From Corynebacterium sp. HMSC04H06 (GTDB lineage: Bacteria; Actinomycetota; Actinomycetes; Mycobacteriales; Mycobacteriaceae): 64,000 nt of DNA. Within the stretch, counting starts at the first letter, position 1, and each line of letters starts with the position of its first letter. The stretch covers positions 1 through 64,000 of the forward strand of contig NZ_KV823416.1 in the NCBI RefSeq assembly GCF_001815935.1, written 5' to 3'. The position numbers and the translations under genes are program-made. Under the pieces are notes generated by a model that ran no database searches, was not told the DNA's origin, and was given only the letters and a program-made list of their open reading frames with translations. Shown piece after piece: positions 38,276 through 48,950 of this stretch.

Positions 38276-39457
38276 ATGAATTCGCGTGTGGAGACCTACG
38301 GGCTAGCGGCTGCGTTTTCCCTGGAGGAAGCCGCGGAGCTTATCGAAGCCGGCCACCCGGACGCCGAGCGCCTCCACCGCGCGGTGCACGAGAACCTGTT
38401 TGTCGACGTGATCGAGTCGCGCCAGGTCTTCTCCTGGGACCAGCACCGCGTCCACGCGGACTTCCTGCCCGCGCTGGCCTGGCTGATGCGCTCCGTGCGC
38501 GTCGAACCGGGCGAGCTGGTCATCCCCGCCGCGGTCACGAAGCGGCTCGAGGACATGGCCCGCGCGCACCGCCGTCACGGCTTCCCCGCCGAACTCTATT
38601 CCACGCTGGCTAGCGCCTTTGGAAAGGCGCTGCGGGATGTGGGGGCGTCGACGACCATTTCGCGGCGGCTTTCCAGCGTCTTCACGCAGGTCTGCGAGGT
38701 GATGCGCGCGGCCCACCACGCCGCGGACGTCGCCGGCGTCCCACCGGCCTACGCGGGCCGCGTGGTGGCGGTGGACAAGCCCAACCGGGCGACCGCCATC
38801 GTGCACGTGGAAATCGGCACGGCCCTGGGCTGTGCACCCGGCCAGTCCGTGCCCGTGACCTCCTCCCTGTTGCCCGGCACCTGGCGGGAGATGACCCCAG
38901 CCGCCCCGGTGGATGCGACCGGACAGCTGGAGTTCCACCTGGCCGCGGCCGGCGATGCCTCCACCTCCCTCATCCGTTCCCACCCAGGGGATTGGTGGAC
39001 GCTCGGCGCCCCGGCCCAGGATTTTCCCGCCGGGGCCGGCAACGCCGAAGTCCTGGTCAGCCGCAGTACCGGCTGGGCCGCGCACAAGGCCCACCTCCTG
39101 GCGCTGTGGACCGACGTCGCCGCGGGCAAGGTGCCCGAGCCCGCGCGCATCGATGTCATTCGCCTGGCAGAAAGCCCCGGCGCCTTCTACGACACCCATT
39201 TCCAGGAGAACTTCGCCGCGCTGGCGCCCTGGGTGCGCTTCCACCACCTGGCCGAAAGCCCGCGGGATCCGTGGCTGCTGAGCCCGGCGGATCCGGCGCA
39301 GTCACTCGACGTCGCGGTCACAGACGATGCCGCGGCGGCCATCACCGCCATCGCCGGCGGGCGGCCCACCCACGTGGTCGGCCCGGGCATCACGCGGCTA
39401 GCCAGCCGCGTCGGGGGCGAAGCCGCGGACTGGCAGCCGGCGGGTTTCCCGGCCTAG
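38276..39457 (+). CDS. Flavohaemoglobin-like protein with degenerate flavin-binding motif
   Basis: A 393-residue two-part protein. Residues 10-140 follow a globin pattern: MARAHRRHGFPAELY places His98 and Tyr108 at the spacing of the proximal His and the conserved Tyr of flavohaemoglobins. Residues 155-390 resemble a ferredoxin-reductase module (GRVVAVDKPN, GCAPGQSVPV, a final strand GRPTHVVGPG), but the FAD-binding RxYS motif reads REMT and no NAD loop is obvious. Flavohaemoglobins oxidise NO to nitrate; here haem binding is plausible and electron delivery doubtful. It follows the monooxygenase gene by 45 bases and may be co-transcribed. Confidence 0.65.
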   Translation: MNSRVETYGLAAAFSLEEAAELIEAGHPDAERLHRAVHENLFVDVIESRQVFSWDQHRVHADFLPALAWLMRSVRVEPGELVIPAAVTKRLEDMARAHRRHGFPAELYSTLASAFGKALRDVGASTTISRRLSSVFTQVCEVMRAAHHAADVAGVPPAYAGRVVAVDKPNRATAIVHVEIGTALGCAPGQSVPVTSSLLPGTWREMTPAAPVDATGQLEFHLAAAGDASTSLIRSHPGDWWTLGAPAQDFPAGAGNAEVLVSRSTGWAAHKAHLLALWTDVAAGKVPEPARIDVIRLAESPGAFYDTHFQENFAALAPWVRFHHLAESPRDPWLLSPADPAQSLDVAVTDDAAAAITAIAGGRPTHVVGPGITRLASRVGGEAADWQPAGFPA

Positions 39458-39469
39458 CCGCCGGCTGGC

Positions 39470-40285
39470 CTACGTCCGCGACTCCAGCACCGGCAGGGAG
39501 CGGCGCACCTCCGCGACCTCGTCGGCGTCAATGTTGGCGTAGATGGTTTCTTCCTCGTAGCCGGCCTCAGCCAAGCGCTTACCCTGCGGGTCCACGATGA
39601 CCGAGTGGCCGATGCCCGTGGGCCCGGAGGGGTTGCCCGCCTCCTCGTTGCCGCCCGGGCGGGCCTGGCCGGCCGCGCACAGGTAGCTGGTCGAGTCCAG
39701 CGCGCGGGCGGCCGAGAGCAGGCGCCACTGCTCAAGTTTGCCCGGGCCGTCGGCCCAGCTGGTGGGCACGACGATGAGCTGCGCGCCGCACTGGGCCAGG
39801 GCACGGAACTGGTCCGGGAAGCGGATGTCGAAACAGACAGCCACGCCGACGGTCCACTCGCCCACCTCGAAGGTCACGAGGTCGACGCCGGGGCGCACGG
39901 TGTCGGATTCGCGGTAGTCGAAGGCGTCGTAGGTGTGGATCTTGGCATAGCCGCGGTGGATATCCGGGCCGGTAATCAGCGCGGTGTTGTAGACGCGGTT
40001 GATGGTCTTGTCGCCTTTGACGTAGCTGTCGGCGGGGCTGAACATGCCAGCCACCACGGTCACGTTCAGCTCCTTAGCGAGCGCGTGCAGGCGCTGAGCA
40101 AATTCACCATCTAGGTCTTGGGCGCCCTCGTCGAGGCGGCCCGTGGCGAAGGCCTGCATGGTCGCCTCGGGCAGGACCACCAACTGCGCTCCCTCTGCCG
40201 CCGCTTTGCGTACCTGACCTTCGGCTTTGGCGAGGTTTTCCGCCCAGTCGGACCCGGTGGTTACCTGGACTGCTGCAATCTTCAT
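39470..40285 (-). CDS. Carbon-nitrogen hydrolase (nitrilase superfamily)
   Basis: A 271-residue amidase of the omega-amidase/Nit group. The Glu-Lys-Cys triad is visible in VLPEATM, RGYAKIHTYDAF and VGVAVCFDIRFPD. VIVDPQGKRLAEAGYEEETIYANID at the C-terminus is typical of Nit1/Nit2 homologues that deaminate small omega-amides or repair deaminated glutathione. ATG 40285 has GGAG five bases upstream. It converges with the flavohaemoglobin-like gene. Confidence 0.88.
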   Translation of the reverse strand: MKIAAVQVTTGSDWAENLAKAEGQVRKAAAEGAQLVVLPEATMQAFATGRLDEGAQDLDGEFAQRLHALAKELNVTVVAGMFSPADSYVKGDKTINRVYNTALITGPDIHRGYAKIHTYDAFDYRESDTVRPGVDLVTFEVGEWTVGVAVCFDIRFPDQFRALAQCGAQLIVVPTSWADGPGKLEQWRLLSAARALDSTSYLCAAGQARPGGNEEAGNPSGPTGIGHSVIVDPQGKRLAEAGYEEETIYANIDADEVAEVRRSLPVLESRT

Positions 40286-40389
40286 GGTCTCCACATTAGG
40301 GGGATATCCGCCGGGTTGCGAGAAAAATCCTGGCCCTCGATCCGTGACAGCCCTAGCGCCGGCGTGGACGAAGCCTTCAGACTAAAGGC

Positions 40390-40671
40390 ATGAACCAGTT
40401 AACTATTAGTAGCTCTGCCCGTGAACTAGTCCGCCGACAACTATCCGCCACCTACCCTTACCCGGCGCAAGAGACCTTCCCGCCGCTGGGGCGCTACGGC
40501 GCCCGGACGGCGGCGGCGCTCCACCGCGCACACGCCGTCTGGAACGCCCGCACCGCCGGATGGGAGGCGCGCCGCCAGGAACAATTGACCGACCTCTCCC
40601 GCTTCCTCGACCACGCGGCAGGCATCGATGAGATCCTAGCCTCCGCCTTCGAAGGTGGGCAGCACCGATGA
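40390..40671 (+). CDS. Small helical protein upstream of the DUF1023 hydrolase
   Basis: A 93-residue, Ala/Arg-rich, predicted all-helical protein with no signal peptide or recognised motif. It contains NARTAGWEARRQ between two helical stretches. Its stop overlaps the start of the next gene (ATGA), so the two are translated together and the products probably interact. WXG100-like proteins commonly precede DUF1023 hydrolases in actinobacteria; this protein has the right size and helicity but no clear WxG turn. Confidence 0.6.
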   Translation: MNQLTISSSARELVRRQLSATYPYPAQETFPPLGRYGARTAAALHRAHAVWNARTAGWEARRQEQLTDLSRFLDHAAGIDEILASAFEGGQHR

Positions 40672-41846
40672 CGACCTCGCTCGCTCTCCGCCGCGCCGCC
40701 GGGGCCCTGGACACGGCCAGCGGGACATTGAGCAAGCGCTCGGAACGCCTTACCCATGATGGGGCTGCGCTATTGTGGTCCGGCCTAAGTGGCGAAGCAC
40801 CGCTGGTGGCCAGCCGAAACCTGCAGCACTACGCCCGGCAGCTCGATCCCGAAGCGCAGCAGATGCGGCTGGCCGCCGGACTCCTGCACACTTACGCGGA
40901 GCTCCACGCCCGCCTAGAAGACCTGGAAGGCCGCGCCGTCCTGGCGCTAGGCGGGGCCGCAGCGACGCCGCTATTAATTGCCCTGCGCGGCATCGGCGAC
41001 GGGCTGGACTGGGCGTGCGCACGCAGCATCGACGCGCTGTGCACGGGCACGCTGCCGGAACCGCCAAAGTGGCTGGGTGATTTCGAGGACTTGGGCGTCG
41101 ATGCCATACATGAGCTCAACCTGGTAACCTCCTCCGAATTCGTCCAAGAGCTGGCCCGGGCTAACTCGGATATCCGGCTGCTGGAGGTCTCGGAAGGCCG
41201 GATGGTGGCAATCGTCCCACCGCCCGGGGAGCCGGTAGCAACCGAGCCGGCCAGCATCACCACCTTCATCGAAGGGGTGGGCTCGGCCGAGCCGGAGAAG
41301 TGGCAGCGCACCATCGACAGGACGCGGCAGATAGCCCAGGCCACGGGCGGGCCGGCCATCGCCTGGGCCGGTTACGCCGCCCCGCCCGGCCTCGCGCACG
41401 GGGTTCACGCAGAACCCGCCCAGCGCGCCGGCAGGGACCTGTCCCGCTTCCAGCGCTCGTTGCGGCAGCGCTACCCGGAGGCGCGGCAAACGGTGGTCGG
41501 CTACTCCTACGGCAGCGTCGTCGCCGGCTCCGCCGCCACCCAGCCGGAAGGCCTGGCGGCGGACGACCTGGTCCTGCTGGGCAGCCCCGGCGCGGTGGCC
41601 GAAAGCGCGCGGGACTATCGCCTGCACGGTGACGACCCGCAGGTACATGCGCTAACAGCGAAAGGGGATCCGATCGACGCGGTCGCCTCACCGTGGGGCG
41701 GGATTCACGGCCCCGATCCCACCAGCCGTGGTTTCGGGGCGAGTCCCTGGCCCGACCCGGTTTACGGCGATCACGGTTCGTATTTCTCGGATCCGCGGTT
41801 CTTTTCACACCTCGGCGACATAGCCCGTGGGAAGGCAGGAGGTTAG
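40668..41846 (+). CDS. DUF1023 alpha/beta-hydrolase with WXG100-like N-terminus
   Basis: A 392-residue protein. Residues 1-95 form a helical hairpin with a WSG turn ([11 protein letters not shown]), recalling WXG100 secretion substrates. The DUF1023 hydrolase domain begins near residue 170; the nucleophile elbow is [12 protein letters not shown] (GxSxG) and a downstream Asp/His pair may lie in [15 protein letters not shown]. No signal peptide is present, so any export would have to be ESX/type VII. Substrate unknown, possibly an ester or lipid. It overlaps the preceding small gene by four bases and the end of convergent ald by four bases. Confidence 0.75.
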   Translation: MTTSLALRRAAGALDTASGTLSKRSERLTHDGAALLWSGLSGEAPLVASRNLQHYARQLDPEAQQMRLAAGLLHTYAELHARLEDLEGRAVLALGGAAATPLLIALRGIGDGLDWACARSIDALCTGTLPEPPKWLGDFEDLGVDAIHELNLVTSSEFVQELARANSDIRLLEVSEGRMVAIVPPPGEPVATEPASITTFIEGVGSAEPEKWQRTIDRTRQIAQATGGPAIAWAGYAAPPGLAHGVHAEPAQRAGRDLSRFQRSLRQRYPEARQTVVGYSYGSVVAGSAATQPEGLAADDLVLLGSPGAVAESARDYRLHGDDPQVHALTAKGDPIDAVASPWGGIHGPDPTSRGFGASPWPDPVYGDHGSYFSDPRFFSHLGDIARGKAGG

Positions 41847-43363
41847 AACAGGCCAGTCGGTTTCTCGGAGTAGGACACGAGCATGTTCTTGGTCTCCTGG
41901 TAGTGATCCAGCATCATCAGGTGGTTCTCGCGGCCCAAGCCAGACTCCTTGTAACCGCCGAAGGCGGCGTGCGCCGGGTAGTTATGGTACTGGTTAATCC
42001 ACACGCGACCAGCCTGGATGGCGCGGCCGGCGCGGTAGCAGATGTTGTGGCTGCGCGACCACACGCCGGAGCCCAGGCCGAAGTTGGTGTCGTTGGCGAT
42101 CTGGATGGCTTCGTCGAAGTCCTTGAAAGTCGCCACGGACAGCACCGGGCCGAAGATCTCCTCCTGGAAGATGCGCATGTCGTTGGTGCCCTTGAAGACG
42201 GTCGGCTCGATGTAGTAGCCGTTTTCCAGGCCGTCGAGCTGGTTGACGTTACCGCCGATAAGGGTCTCGGCGCCTTCGTCCGGGCCGATCTTCAGGTACT
42301 CGGTGATCTTGTCCATCTGCTCCTGGGAGGCCTGCGCGCCCATCATGGTCTCAGTGTCGAGCGGGTGGCCGATCTTGATCTTCTTCACGCGCTCGATAGC
42401 CAGCTCCAGGAACTTGTCCGCGATGTCTTCGTGGACCAGAGCGCGCGACGGGCAGGTACAGACCTCACCCTGGTTCAGCGCGAACATGACGAAGCCCTCG
42501 ACGCACTTTTCCAGGTAGGAGTCGTCCTCGTCCATGATGTCTGGAAAGAAGATCGACGGGGACTTGCCGCCCAGCTCTAGGGTGACCGGGATGACCTTGT
42601 CCGCGGCGGTCTTGTTGATGATCTTGCCGACCGGGGTGGAGCCGGTAAACGCGATCTTGACGATCCGGTCGGAGCCCGACAGCGCAGCGCCAGCCTCGTC
42701 TCCCAGGCCGTTGACCACGTTGAGCACGCCTGCCGGCAGGATGTCTCCGATGAGGTCGAGGAGCAGGAGGATGGAGGCCGGAGTCTGCTCGGCGGGCTTG
42801 AGGACAATGCAGTTGCCGGCAGCCAGGGCCGGGGCGATCTTCCACGCGGCCATCAGGAGCGGGAAGTTCCACGGGATAATCTGGCCCACGACGCCGAGCG
42901 GCTCGTGAAAGTGGTAGGCCACGGTGTCTTCGTCCAGCTGGGAGATGCCGCCCTCTTGGGCGCGGATGGCGCCGGCGAAGTAGCGGAAGTGGTCCACAGC
43001 CAGCGGGATATCCGCGGCCAGGGTCTCCCGCACAGCCTTGCCGTTTTCCCAGGTCTCGGCGACGGCGATCTTCTCCAGGTTTTCCTCAATGCGATCCGCG
43101 ATGCGCAGCAAGACCAGGGAGCGCTCGGCTGGGGAGGTCTTGCCCCAGGTCTTGAAGGCCTTCTCGGCGGCATCGATAGCCAGGTTGATATCGGCTTCTT
43201 TGCCGCGGGCGACCTGACAGAAGACCTCGCCGGTCACGGGGGTGATGTTGTCCAGGTACTCGCCGTCGACCGGCGGGACCCACTGCCCGCCGATGTAGTT
43301 CTCGTAGCGCTCGCGGAAGTTAACGATTGCGTCCAGGGTGCCGGGGTTTGCGTACTGCGTCAT
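41843..43363 (-). CDS. ald: NAD-dependent aldehyde dehydrogenase
   Basis: A 506-residue enzyme oxidising acetaldehyde and similar aldehydes to acids. [21 protein letters not shown], the [11 protein letters not shown] loop, [14 protein letters not shown] with the catalytic Glu and [14 protein letters not shown] with the catalytic Cys are all intact. [13 protein letters not shown] and the C-terminal [20 protein letters not shown] agree with the acetaldehyde dehydrogenase group. Its place downstream of the hspR cluster matches ald of C. glutamicum, which works with alcohol dehydrogenase in ethanol use under RamA control. Confidence 0.92.
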   Translation of the reverse strand: MTQYANPGTLDAIVNFRERYENYIGGQWVPPVDGEYLDNITPVTGEVFCQVARGKEADINLAIDAAEKAFKTWGKTSPAERSLVLLRIADRIEENLEKIAVAETWENGKAVRETLAADIPLAVDHFRYFAGAIRAQEGGISQLDEDTVAYHFHEPLGVVGQIIPWNFPLLMAAWKIAPALAAGNCIVLKPAEQTPASILLLLDLIGDILPAGVLNVVNGLGDEAGAALSGSDRIVKIAFTGSTPVGKIINKTAADKVIPVTLELGGKSPSIFFPDIMDEDDSYLEKCVEGFVMFALNQGEVCTCPSRALVHEDIADKFLELAIERVKKIKIGHPLDTETMMGAQASQEQMDKITEYLKIGPDEGAETLIGGNVNQLDGLENGYYIEPTVFKGTNDMRIFQEEIFGPVLSVATFKDFDEAIQIANDTNFGLGSGVWSRSHNICYRAGRAIQAGRVWINQYHNYPAHAAFGGYKESGLGRENHLMMLDHYQETKNMLVSYSEKPTGLF

Positions 43364-43539
43364 GGTGTGAAGTCCTTCAACTGTTAGTCGGCATCGAAAG
43401 TGGTTTATGTGAAGCCTTTCGCACTGAGCCGGCGTTAGTGAGCCCAGTCACGAAATCTTGCACGCCATCATATCCAGTTGGCCCGCCGACCGCTAGGGAT
43501 ATTCTTTTCCCCTGCCGAACCACCAGTTGAAAGAAACAA

Positions 43540-43571
43540 AATCCCTGCCCCGCAGTCGGGGAACAGGGATT
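43540..43571 (-). terminator. Intrinsic terminator of the heat-shock operon
   Basis: AATCCCTG/CAGGGATT (43540-43547 and 43564-43571) enclose a second stem CCCCG/CGGGG (43548-43552 and 43557-43561). On the minus strand it is followed by TTGTTTC. It lies about 105 bases after the hspR stop and overlaps the first unit of a tandem repeat. Confidence 0.8.
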
Positions 43572-43643
43572 GACGCGGCCGTGCACACCGCATACCGAAG
43601 TCGGGGAACAGGGATTGCCCCGGCCGTACACACCGCATACCGC
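43554..43643. repeat. 45-bp tandem duplication, two units
   Basis: Units 43554-43598 and 43599-43643 match at 41 of 45 positions; each begins AGTCGGGGAACAGGGATTG and ends CACACCGCATACCG. The first unit contains the 3' half of the terminator stem, so the duplication has copied that half. The rest of the 312-base gap between ald and hspR holds no gene that I can support. Confidence 0.85.
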
Positions 43644-43675
43644 AGACGGCACGACCTAAACGGGGCTAAAAACGC

Positions 43676-44086
43676 CTATGCCGGGCGGTGCTTGCCACCG
43701 CGGCGCGGGGACCACATGACCACGGAGGTCGAGCGCGGCACGTGGACTAACTCTCCGCGCTGCGGCTGGCTGCTGCGCTTTTGTAATTCGGCGCGCAGCT
43801 GCGCGACCTCGTTTTCCAAGTCGTCGCGCTCGGCGGCCAGCTTGTCGCGCTCCTCGGTGAGCTCGATGATCGCCTTGATGCCGGCCAGGTTGACCCCGTC
43901 TTCTTGGGAGAGGTTCTGGATCTTGCGCAGCATCGAGATATCCCGGTCCGAGTAGCGACGACCGCCGCCACTCGTGCGGGCCGGGGTGACCAGCCCCAAA
44001 CGGTCGTAGGTACGCAGCGTCTGGGCGTGCATACCGGACAGTTCCGCGGCTACGGAGATAACGTACATGCTAGAAAACTCGTTCAT
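43676..44086 (-). CDS. hspR: Heat-shock repressor HspR
   Basis: A 136-residue MerR-type regulator. YVISVAAELSGMHAQTLRTYDRLGLV is the helix-turn-helix and RRYSDRDISMLRKIQNLSQEDGVNL the wing and linker. A coiled coil of Glu/Arg/Leu repeats (about residues 75-110) drives dimerisation, and the tail is basic. HspR binds HAIR operators with DnaK as co-repressor; HAIR matches are found upstream of dnaK and clpB here. It follows dnaJ by 12 bases as the last gene of dnaK-grpE-dnaJ-hspR. Confidence 0.95.
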   Translation of the reverse strand: MNEFSSMYVISVAAELSGMHAQTLRTYDRLGLVTPARTSGGGRRYSDRDISMLRKIQNLSQEDGVNLAGIKAIIELTEERDKLAAERDDLENEVAQLRAELQKRSSQPQRGELVHVPRSTSVVMWSPRRGGKHRPA

Positions 44087-44098
44087 AGCTATTCACCC

Positions 44099-45289
44099 CT
44101 AGTTCCGCGTGGTATCCCCGGCCCATCCGGCGCGGGGATTGAACCCGGAGTCCTTCTCCGCCTGGGCGTAGGAACGCAGCGCGCTCGAGGCGGCCGCGTC
44201 CAGGTTGTTCGGCACCTTCACTTGGACGATGACCAGCAGGTCGCCGGCCTTGCCGCCCCGGGTCGGGATGCCGCGGTTGCGCACGCGCAGCGTCCGGCCG
44301 TCCGGCGTGCCCGCCGGGACCTTGACGCGCACCGGACTATCTAGGGTCGGCACCGTTATGGTGTCGCCCAACGCTAGTTCCGCGAAGGAGACCGGCACGG
44401 TGATTTCCAGGTCGTCGCCCTTGCGGCTAAAGACCGCATCGGGTTTCACGTGCACGGATACGAACAGGTCGCCGGCCGGGGTGCCGTTGGGGCCGGCCTC
44501 GCCCTGGCCCGCCAGGCGCACCTTCTGACCGTCGATGACGCCCGCCGGGATGCGCACGGTGATAGAGCGGGTGCGGTGAACGGTACCGGTGCCATTGCAG
44601 GTCTGACACGGATCGGTGACGGTCTGCCCGGTGCTTCCGCAGTTCTGGCAGGGCGCAGAGAACCCGAAGCTCCCGCGGTTTTCCGAGCTAAAACCGGTAC
44701 CGTTGCACTGCGTGCAGGTGGTGGTGTGCCCCGTCTTCGACCCCGATCCGTGGCAGGTGGTACACGGGGCCTCGCCGCTCAACTGCAGCGGGATGGTACT
44801 GCCCTTGGCGGCCTCGCGGAACTCGAGGGTTATTTCCGTTTCGACGTCCGCCCCGCGCGTCGGCCGAGCTGCGTGGCCAGCACCACCGCCGCGGTTGAAA
44901 ACGCCACTGAAGATATCCCCAAAACCACCGCTTCCAGTTTGTCCAGCGTTCCCGAAGAGGTCGGAGAGGTCGAAGTCTTGCGCTCCGTGCGTTTGGCGAA
45001 ACCCGCCGGGAAATCCGGCGCCTCCTGCCCGGCCAAAACCGCCGCCCCTGCGCAGCATGGCCTTAAAGTCGTCGTACTCCTTGCGTTCTTTCTCGTCGGA
45101 AAGGACGTCGTACGCCTCGGCGGCTTTCTTAAACTTCTCCAGCGCCTCCGGGTTGTCCGGGTTGGCGTCCGGGTGGTTTTCCCGGGCTAGCTTGCGGTAA
45201 GCGTGCTTAATCTCGCTAGCGCTCGCGGACGAGGAGACCCCCAGATCCGCGTAATAATCTTTGTCTGCCCATTCTGGTTTAGCGCTCAC
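44099..45289 (-). CDS. dnaJ: Co-chaperone DnaJ
   Basis: A 396-residue type I J-protein. The J-domain occupies residues 8-75, with the HPD motif in [10 protein letters not shown]; a Gly/Phe-rich linker follows. Four zinc-binding repeats are seen: [24 protein letters not shown] and CQTCNGTG. The C-terminal substrate domains end near residue 360. The start is a GTG with a strong AAAGGAGG site. A terminator-like hairpin separates it from grpE, so its expression may be set partly by readthrough or its own promoter. Confidence 0.96.
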   Translation of the reverse strand: MSAKPEWADKDYYADLGVSSSASASEIKHAYRKLARENHPDANPDNPEALEKFKKAAEAYDVLSDEKERKEYDDFKAMLRRGGGFGRAGGAGFPGGFRQTHGAQDFDLSDLFGNAGQTGSGGFGDIFSGVFNRGGGAGHAARPTRGADVETEITLEFREAAKGSTIPLQLSGEAPCTTCHGSGSKTGHTTTCTQCNGTGFSSENRGSFGFSAPCQNCGSTGQTVTDPCQTCNGTGTVHRTRSITVRIPAGVIDGQKVRLAGQGEAGPNGTPAGDLFVSVHVKPDAVFSRKGDDLEITVPVSFAELALGDTITVPTLDSPVRVKVPAGTPDGRTLRVRNRGIPTRGGKAGDLLVIVQVKVPNNLDAAASSALRSYAQAEKDSGFNPRAGWAGDTTRN

Positions 45290-45364
45290 TGGGCATCTCC
45301 TCCTTTCGAGGTGAAATAGTGTTTCTCATCCTCGCTATATGGTTACTAAAAACTTTATCTAAGA

Positions 45365-45408
45365 CTAAATAAAAAGGGGCGCCGAGGATAACCTCCCCCG
45401 GCGCCACC
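45365..45408 (-). terminator. Terminator between grpE and dnaJ
   Basis: GGCGCCG (45378-45384) pairs with CGGCGCC (45399-45405), with a possible inner GAGG/CCTC stem. On the minus strand the stem is followed by CCTTTTTATTT. It lies immediately after grpE, inside the heat-shock cluster. Confidence 0.8.
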
Positions 45409-45416
45409 ATTAGGAA

Positions 45417-46153
45417 CTAGCTCTGCTCGGACCCGTGCGAGTCCGCGCCGCCGTCCACCTCATCCGTGGATGCGGACGAATCACTGGGGTCGGCGATGAT
45501 AACCATCGCGTTGCGCACCAGCCGGTCGTCGACGCGGTAGCCGCGTCGCAGCACGGTGCCCAGTACCTTCTCATCGCCACTGGAGAGATCCTGCACTGCC
45601 TCGTGGATCTCTGGGTCGAAGGCGTCGCCCTCTTCGCCGAAGGCGGCGAGCTTCTGGCCCTGCAGCACGTTGTTGAGCTTGTCGGCCATAGACTTGAGCG
45701 GTCCGTCCTCCAAGTCCCCGTGCTGGCGGGCCAGCTCGAGGTCGTCGAGGATGGGCAGCAGCTGTGCGATGACCTGCGCCTTGGCGTTGTCAATAACACC
45801 CTGGCGCTCGCGCTCGGTCCGGCGGCGGTAGTTGGTGTACTCCGCGTTCAGACGCTGGAGGTCCTCGGTGCGCTCGGCCAGCTGTGCCTCGAGGTTCGGC
45901 TCGCCGGCCGCCTCGGGGTCGACGTCGCCCTCGACGTCGGCCAGGGCCTCGTCGACATCTGCCTCGAGCGTGGGATCTAGCACGGCCTCTTCGGCGGCGT
46001 CCGCCTCCGCGTCGGCCTGGGCTTCCGCGCCTGCGGCCGACTGGGCATCGGCAGCCTCGGCGGCAGCTTCCTCAGCACGGTCCGCCGAGGTAGCCTCCGG
46101 ATCGGTGTTGTCCGGGTCGCCGGGGTTATCCGGCATTCCGTTGAACTGAGTCA

Positions 46154-46154
<1 letters not shown>
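45417..46154 (-). CDS. grpE: Nucleotide exchange factor GrpE
   Basis: A 245-residue GrpE. The first 85 residues are an acidic, Ala/Glu-rich tail, longer than usual. The coiled coil ([25 protein letters not shown]) leads into the helical and beta head domains, with [14 protein letters not shown] and [24 protein letters not shown] as the GrpE signature. It releases ADP from DnaK. It overlaps dnaK by one base (TAATG), so the two subunits are translationally coupled. Confidence 0.95.
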
Positions 46155-48016
<1,862 letters not shown>

Positions 48017-48094
48017 AGTCTTTTCTCCTTCTAAGTGTTTGTTTCTCTTAAGTTGATTGCCTGTGGCTCAACTTCTGATGAGCACGTCAGCCAC

Positions 48095-48147
48095 TCTAAC
48101 AGAAGTTTGCTCCAAGTTGTTCCAAACCTGAGTGCTGGCCACTCAAT
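48095..48147 (-). promoter_or_regulatory. SigH-type promoter and HspR operator upstream of dnaK
   Basis: On the minus strand GGAACA (48123-48118), 17 bases, GTTAGA (48100-48095) fits the SigH pattern. Just upstream, CCTGAGT (48127-48133), seven bases, ACTCAAT (48141-48147) matches HAIR at 12 of 14 positions. An extra AAGTTGA/TCAACTT dyad lies at 48050-48074 in the leader. Confidence 0.78.
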
Positions 48148-48330
48148 CTACACAACGCACCAACCCTCAAAGTTGTTCCCGCTCGACTCAACTCTTTAAA
48201 ATATCCCTGTTTATCCAGCTCAGAGCACATCGTCCACCTTCGGTTCCGCGATGGTGTCCGAAAGTTACCTCCAACAGGTATCCGAAAGAGGATAGGCAAG
48301 AGGCTCAAAAGTCGGCAGACTGTAAAGCAC

Positions 48331-48392
48331 AGCAGCCGGGAACGGTCGCAACAGCAACGGGACTGGCTGGTTTTCGACCACCCCGGGCTGCT
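48331..48392 (+). promoter_or_regulatory. Inverted repeat in the presumed leader of the small acidic gene
   Basis: AGCAGCCGGG (48331-48340) pairs with CCCGGGCTGCT (48382-48392) with one bulged C, enclosing 41 bases. It ends 45 bases before the small gene at 48437. It could shape the 5' leader; no known motif was recognised. The remaining part of 48148-48330 shows nothing I can name. Confidence 0.4.
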
Positions 48393-48436
48393 CCTACGCG
48401 AGAGATTCAGATTCTTCTACACCGAAAGGAACTATT

Positions 48437-48628
48437 ATGTTCGACTTCCTGACCGACCTCAGCTCCGCTATCGACTTCGAGCAGCTCATCAAGGGCATCT
48501 CCGACCTGATCGACAGCTCCTCCGAGGGCACCGAGGGCGAGGGCCTGTCCTCCGCTTTCGAGGGCCTGTCCTCCTCCGAGGACTCCGCTTCTGAGGCTGC
48601 CGAGTCCGCCGAGGCTGCTTCCAAGTAA
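48437..48628 (+). CDS. Small acidic amphipathic protein (possible cell-wall channel peptide)
   Basis: A 63-residue protein preceded by an AAAGGA site and followed by a strong inverted repeat, so it is a stand-alone gene. The first 28 residues (MFDFLTDLSSAIDFEQLIK onwards) can form an amphipathic helix; the rest is almost only Ser, Glu, Ala, Gly. There is no signal peptide or cysteine. Size, acidity and helix recall corynebacterial PorH/PorA channel peptides, which also lack signal peptides, but I see no clear sequence match. It lies directly upstream of the kinase-peptide-regulator cassette and could be a target or partner of it. Confidence 0.6.
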   Translation: MFDFLTDLSSAIDFEQLIKGISDLIDSSSEGTEGEGLSSAFEGLSSSEDSASEAAESAEAASK

Positions 48629-48676
48629 GCCTTTAACCTCCACTAAATAGAGGCACAAGACTCTTTCACTGAACTT

Positions 48677-48745
48677 CCCCCGCCGCCCGAGTTCGCGTCG
48701 CTCCCAAAAAGAGCACCGCATGGGACAAAACTCGGACGGCGGGGG
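48677..48745 (+). terminator. Long inverted repeat after the small acidic gene
   Basis: CCCCCGCCG-C-CCGAGTT (48677-48693) pairs with AACTCGG-A-CGGCGGGGG (48729-48745): 16 of 17 positions, loop of 35 bases. It starts 48 bases after the stop and is followed by a T/C-rich run, probably a terminator. The rest of the 322-base gap up to the kinase gene shows no further gene. Confidence 0.65.
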
Positions 48746-48950
48746 TTCCTCTATCTCCAGCCCGTGGCATCACACAACACCGGCGCCAGCACCACAGCGC
48801 TAACGATGCCACCTGCCGCACCGCACCACGTCCACCTTCCTGATTCCACCACTCCGACTCCGCCTAGCTCGGACGATCGCTTACGGACTAACGTTGAATA
48901 CAGAACTTTCATCAAGACCGCACCTCGTTCCGCTCGCCAAAGGAGTCCGC

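Noticed and set aside
43377-43652. A 91-codon minus-strand frame with a repeated 15-residue Cys/Gly/Pro segment
   Set aside because: The repetition comes from the 45-bp DNA duplication and the terminator; there is no ribosome site and the frame runs through a terminator stem.
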